Assembly (NCBI GenBank): GCA_036378675.1
Contig: DASUWA010000005.1
Coordinates: 62,001 to 126,000, forward strand
Length of the DNA stretch: 64,000 nucleotides
Direction: 5' to 3'
Source of the DNA: Acidimicrobiales bacterium
Lineage (GTDB): Bacteria; Actinomycetota; Acidimicrobiia; Acidimicrobiales; Palsa-688
Positions 1 through 9,884 of the stretch are shown here, piece after piece. Below the pieces are notes generated by a model. The model was not told where the DNA came from. It worked only from the letters and a program-made list of their open reading frames with translations, and did no database searches. The first letter of the stretch is position 1; each line of letters opens with the position of its first letter. Both the position numbers and the translations under genes were made by a program.

Positions 1-157
1 CTCCACCGGTATCTACGGCTATCCGCGCGACGACGCTGCGAGGATCGCGGTGTCGACCCTTCAGTCGGTCGCGGATCGCACTTCCGTTTCGCTCGCTCGG
101 CTGATCGCTTTCGATCCCGAAACGCTTCGGTTGTACGAGTCGTTGCTGGCGGGCTGA
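1..157 (+). CDS. macro domain protein, C-terminal fragment
   Basis: The window opens inside this gene; reading from base 2 gives 51 residues and a TGA at 155-157. The fragment begins STGIYGYP and continues with alternating hydrophobic and helical segments. That is the usual C-terminal part of bacterial macro domains of the O-acetyl-ADP-ribose deacetylase (YmdB-like) type, where S-x-G-x-Y/F-G-x-P binds the distal ribose and phosphates. Family members remove ADP-ribose or O-acetyl-ADP-ribose in the cytoplasm. The start and the N-terminal half are outside the window, so the exact activity cannot be judged. Confidence 0.7.
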   Translation, partial: STGIYGYPRDDAARIAVSTLQSVADRTSVSLARLIAFDPETLRLYESLLAG

Positions 158-234
158 TCCGGCGCGAGATCGCGGGCCGGAGGCGCCGGCGGAGGCGCCG
201 GGTTTCCGGGCGTTGGCGGTTCGTTGGTGCTCGG

Positions 235-785
235 TTAGCTGACGGCGAGAAGGCGCCGGCGCTCTGTGACCTTTGCCATGACCGTTCGTTTCACCCTTTC
301 GGCGGTCCAGTCGGCGGTCACCTCGATGACGTCCCAACCGGCAAGCGCCAAGTCGCTGATCCTCTTCCGATCCCGCCGAAAACGGCCCACCTGACCGTGG
401 TACTCCGTTCCCACCCACTCGACCGCCAGCCGTAGCTCAACGATCGCCCGATCGACGCGGTAGCTCCGGCTTCCGCAACGGATCTCAGCTTGCGGATGTG
501 AGCCACGACGCCGGCGATTCGAATGCCAGCCGGAGCGGTGAGGTGGATGGCGCCAACATCGCCCTCGAGGTTGCGATCTGGCTCCAGTTGCCAGAGACGT
601 GCAGCGGTGAGATGCGCGCCCCGCCGGAAGCGAACCAGCCGGCCCGATGCCACCGCCCGAGCCCTTGACCGTCGGCCGAAGCCCAGCTCCTCCAGTTGAC
701 GGGTCGAAGCCAGCCCGAGCTGGCGCCGGGCCAGCTGATCCATTTGGCGATGTAGGGCGGCACCCATGGCGTGAGCTTGCCCCAC
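235..785 (-). pseudogene. decayed AbiEi-like / DUF559 antitoxin-type gene
   Basis: Two reading frames are needed to follow one protein. From about 785 down to about 490, one frame encodes an N-terminal winged-helix typical of AbiEi-like proteins (DQLARRQLGLASTRQLEELG, then FRRGAHLTAARLWQLE). The C-terminal part (RAIVELRLAVEWVGTEYHG ... RFRRDRKRISDLALAGWDVI) lies in another frame and ends at 235. It matches the DUF559 vsr-like nuclease fold normally found at the end of these ~300-residue proteins. The joins are too short: part of the region after FRRG and most of the middle domain are missing, and a frameshift separates the halves. Intact relatives are antitoxin or abortive-infection-type proteins. 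This copy should be non-functional unless a truncated product is made. Confidence 0.65.
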
Positions 786-1034
786 GGGTGCGACTATTAA
801 CGTTTTTCTTGCAATTTGGCACCTATTAGGCGCCGAATCGTGAAAAAAGGGAAGCGGAGGCCAGCTCTCGACCGCCCGAGCTCGCCGGCGCTCCTCGGTT
901 AGCGTCCGAATTCAGGTGAAGTAATGCCGGTTCACGCGGCTGTGACCCGCCGGCGGGACCGGCTCGGCGGCTGCCGGTGGCCAGAAGGCCTGCGTGATGA
1001 GCGATCAACGCCTAACAGCAGTACCCTCGCGTAC

Positions 1035-1418
1035 ATGACCGCCAACATTTTCGGGCCCGACCTCGGGATCATCGTCCTGGTGATCCTCGTCGTGGTGCTC
1101 GGCGGGAGCCAGTTGCCGAAGATTGCCCGCAATGTCGGGACGGCCGGCCGGGAGTTCCGCAAGGCGCAGCAGGAAGCCGAAGAGGAAGCAGAGCGGGACA
1201 AGGCCGCCAAAGCCGCCCGGGAAGCAGCCAACGCGCCGGCGGGCCAGCTTGCCGCGGCGCCGTCCTCCGTGCCTACCGCGCCCGCATCGCCCGGTTCGCA
1301 ACAGGCCCCTGTGCCGGCCGGCACCACCGAGGATTCGATCCAGCTGACCCGGACAGAACTTGACGCACTCCTGAAGGCGCGCGAGGAGCAGGTTCGAGGC
1401 GAGGGCCCGACCAACTAG
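1035..1418 (+). CDS. tatA: TatA/MttA-family twin-arginine translocase subunit
   Basis: The 127-residue product has a short N-terminus, one transmembrane helix (about residues 7-24, LGIIVLVILVVVLGG) and an amphipathic helix containing LPKIARNVGTAGREFRKA. A long charged, Ala/Pro-rich tail follows. This is the TatA/Hcf106 architecture: TatA polymerises in the cytoplasmic membrane to let folded Tat substrates through. The usual Phe-Gly hinge before the amphipathic helix is Leu-Gly here. The ATG at 1035 was chosen because it puts the membrane helix at the N-terminus; an upstream in-frame start at 924 would add 37 residues unlike the family. No tatB or tatC lies nearby. The product could equally be called TatB-like, since the tail is long. 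Confidence 0.8.
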   Translation: MTANIFGPDLGIIVLVILVVVLGGSQLPKIARNVGTAGREFRKAQQEAEEEAERDKAAKAAREAANAPAGQLAAAPSSVPTAPASPGSQQAPVPAGTTEDSIQLTRTELDALLKAREEQVRGEGPTN

Positions 1419-1427
1419 TCCTCCGGC

Positions 1428-1447
1428 AGCCCGCCCCGCCGCGGGCT
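1428..1447. terminator. hairpin between convergent tatA and whiB
   Basis: A perfect 7-bp stem (AGCCCGC at 1428-1434 with GCGGGCT at 1441-1447) with a 6-nt loop lies between the convergent ends of the tatA-like gene and whiB. There is no long T run, so it may act as a weak bidirectional terminator or only as a 3'-end stabiliser. Confidence 0.45.
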
Positions 1448-1480
1448 ACCTAAATCGCGGTAAATCGCGTGAAGAGTTTC

Positions 1481-1726
1481 CTAGGACTCGACCGTTGCGC
1501 GGGCTCCGCGACGCTGGCGGGCAATCCGCCGGCGCTCACGCTCGGAGGCGCCGCCCCATACGCCGTGCTCAATCCTGTTGTACAGGGCGTATTCGAGACA
1601 CGGCGTCTTAACCGGGCAATCGGCGCAGATACGACGGGCTATCTCGACTCCCACCCCGTCGCTGGGGAAGAACGTCTCGGGCGGCAAGTCCCGGCACTTG
1701 CCATTTGCCATCCATGTGGTGTCCAA
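1481..1726 (-). CDS. WhiB-family iron-sulfur transcriptional regulator
   Basis: The 81-residue product has the four cluster cysteines C11, C34, C37 and C43 (KCRD ... ICADCPVKTPCLEYAL), the GVWGG turn at 55-59 and a basic RERRRIARQRR tail. These are the hallmarks of Wbl proteins, small [4Fe-4S] redox-sensitive regulators confined to Actinobacteria and their phages. The TTG at 1726 was chosen because a GGAGG lies 9 nt upstream and the product then begins MDTTWMANGKC; the ATG at 1711 is the alternative. The sequence resembles the WhiB1/WhmE-like single-domain type. Its target is unknown, and it is convergent with tatA. Confidence 0.92.
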   Translation of the reverse strand: MDTTWMANGKCRDLPPETFFPSDGVGVEIARRICADCPVKTPCLEYALYNRIEHGVWGGASERERRRIARQRRGARATVES

Positions 1727-2117
1727 CTTCAGAGACCTCCGTGGTCGACCCGCCGCCAAGTCATTCCGTTTCTCGTGTCGAGCACTGGTTGCATCCTGTA
1801 TCGGCGGCGAATGGGGGTTTCAATAACGGTAAGTACGTCAGAAACCGCCCGTTGGTTGCCTGGCCCCTTACGACCGACAACCTCTCCCATGCCCTGACGT
1901 TGCAAAACGGCACTTGTGTTCGAGGGCAACATCCTACCCGATGCTCCACCCGGACTCACGCTTTGGTCGCCCAATCCTCCGCCAACAGGCGCTTCTTCCC
2001 GGCCCCTCATAGCCCCTCATTCCCCAGATTCGCCAGCTAAACCAGCGTCGCTCCAGATTTCACCGCCGGGGCGGCGTTCACCTTCTACGCCGGCAGGCAC
2101 TGGTACCGTCCGCGCAT
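1727..2117. other. intergenic region between divergent whiB and AIM24 gene
   Basis: These 391 bases separate divergent genes and should hold the promoters of both. The whiB ribosome binding site is at its left edge. Short open frames here lack family resemblance, ribosome binding sites and consistent GC3 pattern. No tRNA or clear small RNA fold was recognised. Confidence 0.5.
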
Positions 2118-2912
2118 ATGGATCGGCTCCAGTGCCATTGGTGCAACGCTCAGAACGACCCAAGCCGGACCACCTGCGAAACCTGTGGTGCCCCGCTCGA
2201 TGCTCGTGATGTAGTCAGCGATTCGGGATGGCGGGAGGCACCTCGCCTGCGGGACATGACCGAATTCCGATTCTCGAACAGCACCTGCCAGGTCGAGGGG
2301 GAACTCGTTCCGGTCGCGGAGATCGCCCTGGCGTCCGGGGACTCGGTGTACTTCGAGCATCACGTCCTTCTTTGGAAGGACGAATCAACTCCGCTCTCAG
2401 CGCTGCCCATGTCGGGAGGAATCAAACGGCTGCTCGGCGGGATGCCGATGGTGGTGACGATCGCGCACGGTCCGGGACGAGTTGCGTTCTCGCGTGACGC
2501 CTCCGGTGAGCTCGTGGTCCTTCCATTGCATCCTGGGATGGAGATCGACGTGCGAGAGCACGCCTTCCTCGTTGCGTCCCATTCGATCAACTACTCGTTT
2601 CAGCGGATCACGGGCATGAACAACATCCTGCACGGCGAGGGCATGTACATGGACCGGTTCGTGACGGCAGGCGAACCCGGCATTCTTCTGCTGCACGGTT
2701 ACGGCAACGTGTTCGAGCGAACCTTGGGCGCCGGCGAGAAGATCATGGTCGAACCCGGGGGCTTCCTTTACAAGGACTCGTCGGTGACGATGAACACGGT
2801 TCAACAGAACGTCAAGACGGGCCTCATGCGGCATGGGATGTTTCTCGCCGAGATGACCGGGCCCGGACGGGTGGGGATCCAGTCCATGTACGTCCATCAC
2901 CACACTTCTTAG
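2118..2912 (+). CDS. AIM24-family protein with N-terminal zinc ribbon (copy 1)
   Basis: The 264-residue product starts with a zinc-ribbon knuckle pair (C6, C9, C20, C23; CHWC and CETC). A beta-rich domain of the AIM24 type then runs from about residue 45 to the end, with short Gly-rich turns such as GILLLHGYGNVFER and GEKIMVEPGGFLYKD. AIM24 domains are double beta-sandwich folds named after a yeast mitochondrial protein. Bacterial members have no established biochemical role. The zinc ribbon suggests docking to a partner. A paralogue follows immediately downstream, so the two probably share a transcript. The ATG at 2118 lacks an obvious ribosome binding site. Confidence 0.75.
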   Translation: MDRLQCHWCNAQNDPSRTTCETCGAPLDARDVVSDSGWREAPRLRDMTEFRFSNSTCQVEGELVPVAEIALASGDSVYFEHHVLLWKDESTPLSALPMSGGIKRLLGGMPMVVTIAHGPGRVAFSRDASGELVVLPLHPGMEIDVREHAFLVASHSINYSFQRITGMNNILHGEGMYMDRFVTAGEPGILLLHGYGNVFERTLGAGEKIMVEPGGFLYKDSSVTMNTVQQNVKTGLMRHGMFLAEMTGPGRVGIQSMYVHHHTS

Positions 2913-2940
2913 GCACACTTCTTAGGCACACTTCTTAGAC
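2901..2940. repeat. three tandem 13-bp repeats carrying stop codons
   Basis: The unit CACACTTCTTAGG occurs three times in tandem (the last copy ends GAC). The first copy contains the stop of the upstream AIM24 gene. Because 13 is not a multiple of three, the TAGs at 2910, 2923 and 2936 fall in all three forward frames. Confidence 0.85.
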
Positions 2941-2972
2941 ACCCGAGTCAAGGGAAAGCTCCGAGCCGCCAC

Positions 2973-3878
2973 ATGACCTCCCCGACTTCGATCTACACCT
3001 GCCGGTATTGCCGGTTGCAGAGCGACTTCAGCGCCGGCGCGCTGACCGCTTGCCCGCACTGCGGAGCGCCCGTCGACGTCGCCGCGGCGGTCAGCCGTTC
3101 CGGATGGGAGAAGCAGCCGCCGATCGCCGACATGGCCCGTATCCAGTTCGGCCAGTCGACGGTTCAAATCGAAGGCAAGTTCGTGCCCACCGCGGACTTC
3201 CGCCTCGCGGGCGGCGAGCGCATCTACTTCTCCCACCACACTCTCCTCTGGACGGAGCCGTCGGTTCAGATGGGAACGACGGCGATGGCCGGAGGGTGGA
3301 ACAGAATGCGGGCCGGCCTGCCTCTGGTGATGCTCGAAGCGGGAGCTTCCGGTCACATCGCTCTGTCCGAAGACGCGCCCGGCGAGATCCTCGCTCTTCC
3401 TCTCCAGCACGGGCAATCCGTCATCGTGCGCGAGCACAGATTCCTGGCCGCGACTACCAACGTCGGGTACACCTGGCAGCAATCGAACGTGTGGATCACG
3501 ACCGGCTCCGGAAACGAGCAAGAGACCCATTACCCGATGGGGGTGTTCCTCGATCTGTTTGGCGCCCAAGACGGTCCTGGGCTCCTTCTCCTTCACTCGC
3601 CTGGGAACACATTCATCCGAGATCTCGGTCCCGGCGAGACAATCTGCATTCAGCCGAGCTCGCTTCTCTATAAGGACCCGGGCGTCGGGATGCAGCTGCA
3701 TATCGAGTACCCAAATTCCGGCGGCGTCCAGTTCGGCTTTGGGCGCAACTACAGCTATCGCAACGTATGGCTGCGCATGTGGGGACCGGGGCGGGTCGCG
3801 GTGCAATCGGTGTTCGAGCGGCCGGAGGAGTCGGGCTACATCACCAGCTGCTCGCCGGCGACCACGATGTCATGGTGA
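2973..3878 (+). CDS. AIM24-family protein with N-terminal zinc ribbon (copy 2)
   Basis: This 301-residue paralogue of the preceding gene has the same order: a zinc ribbon (C10, C13, C27, C30), a SRSGWEKQP-type linker, then the AIM24 beta domain (GGERIYFSHHTLLW, GPGLLLLHSPGNTFIRDLG, GETICIQPSSLLYKD). It is about 37 residues longer, through a loop near residues 165-180 and a C-terminal extension with a YITSCSP segment. It starts 60 bp after copy 1 with only the tandem repeat between, so the two look like an operon made by local duplication. The function is unknown; family members are predicted beta-sandwich scaffold or membrane-associated proteins. Confidence 0.75.
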   Translation: MTSPTSIYTCRYCRLQSDFSAGALTACPHCGAPVDVAAAVSRSGWEKQPPIADMARIQFGQSTVQIEGKFVPTADFRLAGGERIYFSHHTLLWTEPSVQMGTTAMAGGWNRMRAGLPLVMLEAGASGHIALSEDAPGEILALPLQHGQSVIVREHRFLAATTNVGYTWQQSNVWITTGSGNEQETHYPMGVFLDLFGAQDGPGLLLLHSPGNTFIRDLGPGETICIQPSSLLYKDPGVGMQLHIEYPNSGGVQFGFGRNYSYRNVWLRMWGPGRVAVQSVFERPEESGYITSCSPATTMSW

Positions 3879-3941
3879 CGGGACACGGAGAGGGACGTTG
3901 GTGCCAAATGATCGCCTATGGCGGGCACTCTGAGCCCGTGG

Positions 3942-5831
<1,890 letters not shown>

Positions 5832-5843
5832 TCTTGAACGACC

Positions 5844-6125
5844 ATGTCGACCCAGCCCATAGAAGAGCAGGGCCCTCCGAAAGGTCACGTGCGGATCGTC
5901 TACCAGGGACCGGTCGCCCCCCACTGGCGGGTCGATTCGGACTTCGGCGACCGGAACGTGATCGAGGAGTTCCGTCAGCGGGCACTGGCCCGCCTGTTGC
6001 TGCTACCCCCGCACGACCCCCAGTTCAGGCGAAACCGCGAACGGGTGGTGCGAGACGCCGAGCGCGAGAATCTGATCCTGGAGTGGGACCTGGGCCAGCC
6101 CGAAGAAGACGCACAAGGCGATTGA
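5844..6125 (+). CDS. conserved small protein upstream of ppk
   Basis: The 93-residue protein has no recognised domain. It contains VRIVYQGPVAPHWRVDSDFG, then a helical, Arg-rich stretch (IEEFRQRALARLLLL ... RRNRERVVRDAERE) and an acidic tail. It lies 12 bp after leuA and 4 bp before ppk, in the same direction, so it is probably co-transcribed with ppk. Steady composition and tight packing support a real gene. Nothing in the sequence shows what it does. Confidence 0.65.
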   Translation: MSTQPIEEQGPPKGHVRIVYQGPVAPHWRVDSDFGDRNVIEEFRQRALARLLLLPPHDPQFRRNRERVVRDAERENLILEWDLGQPEEDAQGD

Positions 6126-6129
6126 TTCG

Positions 6130-8301
6130 ATGGTGAGGACCTCCGACAGTGCGGTGGAGCGCGTAGCGCTCGACGGCGCGGAGGCCAGCGCACCCACGAC
6201 GCGCTACATCAACCGGGAGCTGTCGACACTCGACTTCAACTCTCGGGTGCTTGCCCTAACCGAAAATCCTGAGTTGCCGGTGCTCGAGAGGGTCCGGTTC
6301 CTGGCGATCTTCAGCGCCAACATGGACGAGTTCTTCCAGGTCCGCGTCGCCGGACTGAAGGACCAGCAAGCCGCAGGCCTTTCGGGAACGGCTCCGGACG
6401 GGTTGTCCGTCTCGGACCAGCTGACGGCGATCCGGGATAGGACCAAGGACCTCGTCGAGCGCCGGCGGGTGGCTTTTCACGAACAGGTTGTACCGGAGCT
6501 CGCCGAGCACGGGCTCGAGTTCGTCTCGTTCGAAAGTCTTGACGATGATGACCGCACCTGGGTCGAGCACATGTTCGCCGAGAGGATCTTTCCCGTCCTG
6601 ACGCCGCTGGCAGTCGACCCGGGGCATCCTTTTCCATACATATCCAACCTGTCGCTCAACCTGGCGGTAATCGTCCGGGATCCCGTCGGCGGCGAGAGGC
6701 GGTTTGCTCGCGTGAAAGTCCCGCCCGTGCTTCCGGGGCTGATCACCATGCCGGACGGCCACAGGTTCGTCGTGTTGGAGCAGGTGATCGCCGCGCACCT
6801 GGCGTTGCTGTTCCCGGGGATGGAGATCGAGAGCTACTACGCCTTCCGGGTTACCCGGAACGCCGACCTCACCCTCGAGGAAGAAGAGGCGGACGACCTT
6901 CTCGAAGCGGTCGAGATGGAGCTGCGGCGCCGGCGCTTCGGCCGGGCGGTTCGCCTCGAGGTCGAATTGACGATGTCGGACGAGGTCCGCACGCTGTTGA
7001 CGCGTGAGCTGGACCTCGAGCCGGACGACGTGTACGACGTCGAGGGTCCGCTCGACCTGACCGCGCTGTGGGTGCTCTACGGGATGGACCGTCCAGAGTT
7101 GAAGGACGAGCCTTTCTCCCCCGTGACGCCAGCGAGGCTGTCTGCGACCGACGGTGAGTCGGTCGACATATTCGCCGCAATGCTCCAGGGCGACATCCTG
7201 GTCCAACATCCCTACGAAAGCTTCAGCGAGTCGGTCGAAGCATTCGTCGTCCAGGCGTCGCGCGACCCGGACGTGCTTGCGATCAAGCAGACGCTCTACC
7301 GAACTTCCGGCGACAGCGCGATCGTGCGCGCACTCATACGCGCCGCCGAGAGGGGCAAGCAGGTCGCGGCACTCGTTGAATTGAAGGCGCGAGGTGACGA
7401 GGCCGCCAACATCGGATGGGCGAAGGCGCTGGAGCAGGCGGGAGTGCACGTCGTGTACGGGTTGGTGGGGTTGAAGACCCACTCGAAGACGTCGCTGGTT
7501 GTCCGGCAGGAGGGTGACGGGATACGGCGCTACTGCCACATCGGCACCGGGAACTACAACGCGACTACAGCTCGCATGTACGAGGACATCGGGATGCTCT
7601 CGGCCGACGACGAGCTTGGCAACGACCTAACTGACCTGTTCAACTACCTGACCGGGTACAGCCGGCAGTTCGACTACCGGCGGATCATCGTTGCGCCGGC
7701 GAATCTGCGACCGCGGATCATCGAGCTCATCCAGCGAGAGGCGATGCTCGGGCCGCGCGGGCGCATCGTTTGGAAGCTCAACAATGTGGTCGACAAGCGG
7801 GTGATCGACGAGCTTTACAAGGCGTCCGAGGCCGGCGTGCAGATCGACCTCCTAGTGCGGGCGATCTGCTGCTTGCGGCCGGGAGTACCGGGGATGTCGG
7901 AGAATATAACGGTGCGAAGCATTGTCGGACGCTGGTTGGAGCACTCCAGGGTGTACTACTTCGGCGCCGGCAGCGATCCCGACGGCTCCGGGGGAGTAGG
8001 CCGCTCGGGAGGCGAGTACTACTTCGGGTCGGCTGACATGATGGACCGCAACTTGGACCGTCGCGTCGAGGTAGTCGTGCCGGTAGGCCCGGCGGAGTTG
8101 CAAGGTCGGCTGAGGGAGATCCTCGACGTTGAGCTCAGCGACGACGTGGGTTCGTGGCAGCTCGGCCCGTCCTCGGGCTGGCTGAAGGTGCCGACTCTCG
8201 AGGGCGTCAACGCGCAAAAGGTTTTGCAGGAGCGGGCAGTCGCCCGGTCCAGGCGCTGGCGGGAGTCCGAGGCGATCCACGGCGCCCGCACGCCGCAGTG
8301 A
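6130..8301 (+). CDS. ppk: polyphosphate kinase 1
   Basis: The 723-residue enzyme reversibly polymerises the terminal phosphate of ATP into polyphosphate. It follows the PPK1 order: an N-terminal helical domain (RYINRELSTLDFNSRVL near 25), a head domain, and two phospholipase D-like catalytic domains. The phosphorylated histidine lies in GLKTHSKTSL (H451), and the second essential histidine is in HIGTGNYN (H470). The 19-residue spacing equals that of H435/H454 in the E. coli enzyme. The Nudix gene downstream overlaps its stop codon. Polyphosphate storage fits the Pst/PhoRP system at 26-32 kb, though no PHO-like repeat was seen before this gene. Confidence 0.96.
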   Translation: MVRTSDSAVERVALDGAEASAPTTRYINRELSTLDFNSRVLALTENPELPVLERVRFLAIFSANMDEFFQVRVAGLKDQQAAGLSGTAPDGLSVSDQLTAIRDRTKDLVERRRVAFHEQVVPELAEHGLEFVSFESLDDDDRTWVEHMFAERIFPVLTPLAVDPGHPFPYISNLSLNLAVIVRDPVGGERRFARVKVPPVLPGLITMPDGHRFVVLEQVIAAHLALLFPGMEIESYYAFRVTRNADLTLEEEEADDLLEAVEMELRRRRFGRAVRLEVELTMSDEVRTLLTRELDLEPDDVYDVEGPLDLTALWVLYGMDRPELKDEPFSPVTPARLSATDGESVDIFAAMLQGDILVQHPYESFSESVEAFVVQASRDPDVLAIKQTLYRTSGDSAIVRALIRAAERGKQVAALVELKARGDEAANIGWAKALEQAGVHVVYGLVGLKTHSKTSLVVRQEGDGIRRYCHIGTGNYNATTARMYEDIGMLSADDELGNDLTDLFNYLTGYSRQFDYRRIIVAPANLRPRIIELIQREAMLGPRGRIVWKLNNVVDKRVIDELYKASEAGVQIDLLVRAICCLRPGVPGMSENITVRSIVGRWLEHSRVYYFGAGSDPDGSGGVGRSGGEYYFGSADMMDRNLDRRVEVVVPVGPAELQGRLREILDVELSDDVGSWQLGPSSGWLKVPTLEGVNAQKVLQERAVARSRRWRESEAIHGARTPQ

Positions 8302-8708
8302 GCGATCCCACCTTGGTGCTTGCCGCGGGAGGCGTCGTATGGCGCCGTTGCGACACGCGGATCGAGGTGGTGCTCGTGCACCGCCCGCGCTACGACGACT
8401 GGACTTTTCCGAAGGGGAAGCTGGACACTGGCGAGACCGACGAGCAAGCGGCGGTCCGTGAGGTGATGGAAGAGGCGAGCCTTGCCGTGCGGCTCGGGCC
8501 GGAGCTCCCCTCCACGACCTACCTGGACAAGAGCGGCAAGCACAAGCGAGTGCGCTACTGGGCGATGACGGTCGCCGACGGAACCGAGCCCGCCGGCGCC
8601 AACGAGGTCGACGACGCGCGGTGGGTCGAGCTCGACGAAGCCCGGTCGTTGCTCAGCTACCCGCGCGACGTCGAGCTGGTGGACGCACTGCAGCTCGCAG
8701 TGAGTTAG
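8298..8708 (+). CDS. Nudix hydrolase, MutT1 N-domain-like
   Basis: The 136-residue protein starts at the GTG that overlaps the ppk stop (GTGA). It carries a Nudix box, GKLDTGETDEQAAVREVMEE, which coordinates Mg2+ for cleavage of nucleoside diphosphate derivatives; the glycine late in the consensus is Ser here. HRPRYDDWTFPKGK is very like the N-terminal half of mycobacterial MutT1, which also lies next to ppk1. MutT1 hydrolyses 8-oxo-GTP and diadenosine polyphosphates and carries a C-terminal histidine phosphatase domain. That domain is absent here. A separate protein resembling it is encoded at 25825-26286. The substrate is therefore plausible but unproven. Confidence 0.88.
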   Translation: MSDPTLVLAAGGVVWRRCDTRIEVVLVHRPRYDDWTFPKGKLDTGETDEQAAVREVMEEASLAVRLGPELPSTTYLDKSGKHKRVRYWAMTVADGTEPAGANEVDDARWVELDEARSLLSYPRDVELVDALQLAVS

Positions 8709-8787
8709 CCGCGCCAGCCAACACCGGGAGTTGGACAACGGCCCCCCGTCCCGGCTAACGCCGGAAAACGAGGTGGCCGCCGTTCAC

Positions 8788-8840
8788 CTCCGGACTTCGC
8801 TGCAGCTCGAGTCTCACTGCTGGACACAGGACGACGTCCG
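8788..8840. repeat. 53-bp dispersed repeat, copy 1
   Basis: This 53-bp sequence starts CTCCGGACTTCGCTGCAG and ends ACAGGACGACGTCCG. It is identical, base for base as read here, to 24645-24697. Its ends form a short inverted pair (CGGAC/GTCCG). It lies between convergent genes (the Nudix gene and the PEP mutase-family gene). Confidence 0.9.
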
Positions 8841-8884
8841 CGAGTCAAACTTTTCGCATCCGGCCGACCCGGTCAGTCGTCCGA

Positions 8885-9700
8885 TCAGCCTTGGAGCGTG
8901 TCGAGCTGTTGCTGGAACCGAGCGATCGCATCGAAGTACAGGAATGGCCCCCAGCTGACGCGGGCTATGCCTAGCGCGGCCAGATCCGCCAGCGATGGCG
9001 TCTGGGGTGCGCGCACAACGTTCACCGGGCCGTGGATGTCTGAGATGAAGTGGCGCAGCGGATCCCTCTCCCACAGGGCGATCGGATAGACGCAGTCTGC
9101 TCCGGCCTCGAGGTAAGCAGTTGCCCGCCTGAGCGCCTCGGGAACGAGCTCCTCCTGGGTCCCGGGCCCAGCGCCCGCGAGGAATGGACCAAGGAAGACG
9201 TCGACCCTGGCATTGATCACGAGCGGGTATCCATCCTCCGACGCGGCCTGACGAACCGCCCTGAGCCACTCCGCATGCCGGTCCGGATCTCGGAGGCCTC
9301 CCGCCGAATGGTTGGTGTCCTCGAGGTTGCACCCCGCCGCCCCCGCGCTGCGCAGCGCAGCGACCAGCTCGACCGGTTGCATCCCGTACCCGGCCTCAGC
9401 GTCGACAGTCACGGGCACCTCGACCCCCCTCGCTATCCGCGCGGCTGCGGCGAACATCTCATCGGCTGGTGCACCCTCCTCGTCTGCGTAGCCGAGCGTC
9501 GCGGCCACTCCGCCGCTGGTGGTCGCGACCACGGGAAACCCGGCCGCGACCACGGCTTTCGCGGTGGCCACGTCCCATACGTTCGGAAGCAGGAGAGGAA
9601 CCCCGGGGCGATGCAGCGACCGCAACACTTCGCACCGGCCCTGGAGGTCGGTCGTTTGTGGAGCGGTCACGGGAATCACCCTAGGCCGCTCCGTGAGCAA
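8885..9700 (-). CDS. isocitrate lyase/PEP mutase-family enzyme
   Basis: The 271-residue product is a TIM-barrel protein of the ICL/PEPM superfamily, whose members make or break C-C or P-C bonds in 2-oxo acid-type substrates. Diagnostic stretches are LLLPNVWDVATAKAVVAAGF, the metal-binding VTVDAEAGYG and NLEDTNH. The isocitrate lyase KKCGH motif is absent. It therefore belongs with the short carboxyphosphonoenolpyruvate mutase or oxaloacetate-decarboxylase-like branch, whose substrates vary. The TTG at 9700 has GAGGAG 9 nt upstream; a GTG at 9670 is an alternative. It stands alone, and the precise substrate is unknown. Confidence 0.82.
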   Translation of the reverse strand: MLTERPRVIPVTAPQTTDLQGRCEVLRSLHRPGVPLLLPNVWDVATAKAVVAAGFPVVATTSGGVAATLGYADEEGAPADEMFAAAARIARGVEVPVTVDAEAGYGMQPVELVAALRSAGAAGCNLEDTNHSAGGLRDPDRHAEWLRAVRQAASEDGYPLVINARVDVFLGPFLAGAGPGTQEELVPEALRRATAYLEAGADCVYPIALWERDPLRHFISDIHGPVNVVRAPQTPSLADLAALGIARVSWGPFLYFDAIARFQQQLDTLQG

Positions 9701-9884
9701 ACGGTTCGGCTCCTCGAAGCCGTGGGCTTTAGGGATAGGACGCGCCTACCTGGCGCGGCCATTGTTCCCGGGGCCTGCCGGGGTTAGCGTAGAGGAGGGC
9801 CCCCGTCGTAACGCCACTCAAAGCCAAAATTTGTCTCTTAACGGTTCTAACGGGGCCGGCGCCGTCTAACAACGGTGAGGTTCC

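Noticed and set aside
1760-2010. Several short frames between whiB and the first AIM24 gene
   Set aside because: No family resemblance, ribosome binding sites or codon bias; the region is better explained as divergent promoter space.
9838-9880. AACGG-type repeats before the NCS1 permease as an operator
   Set aside because: Arms are short and irregular; no consistent dyad or period could be defined.
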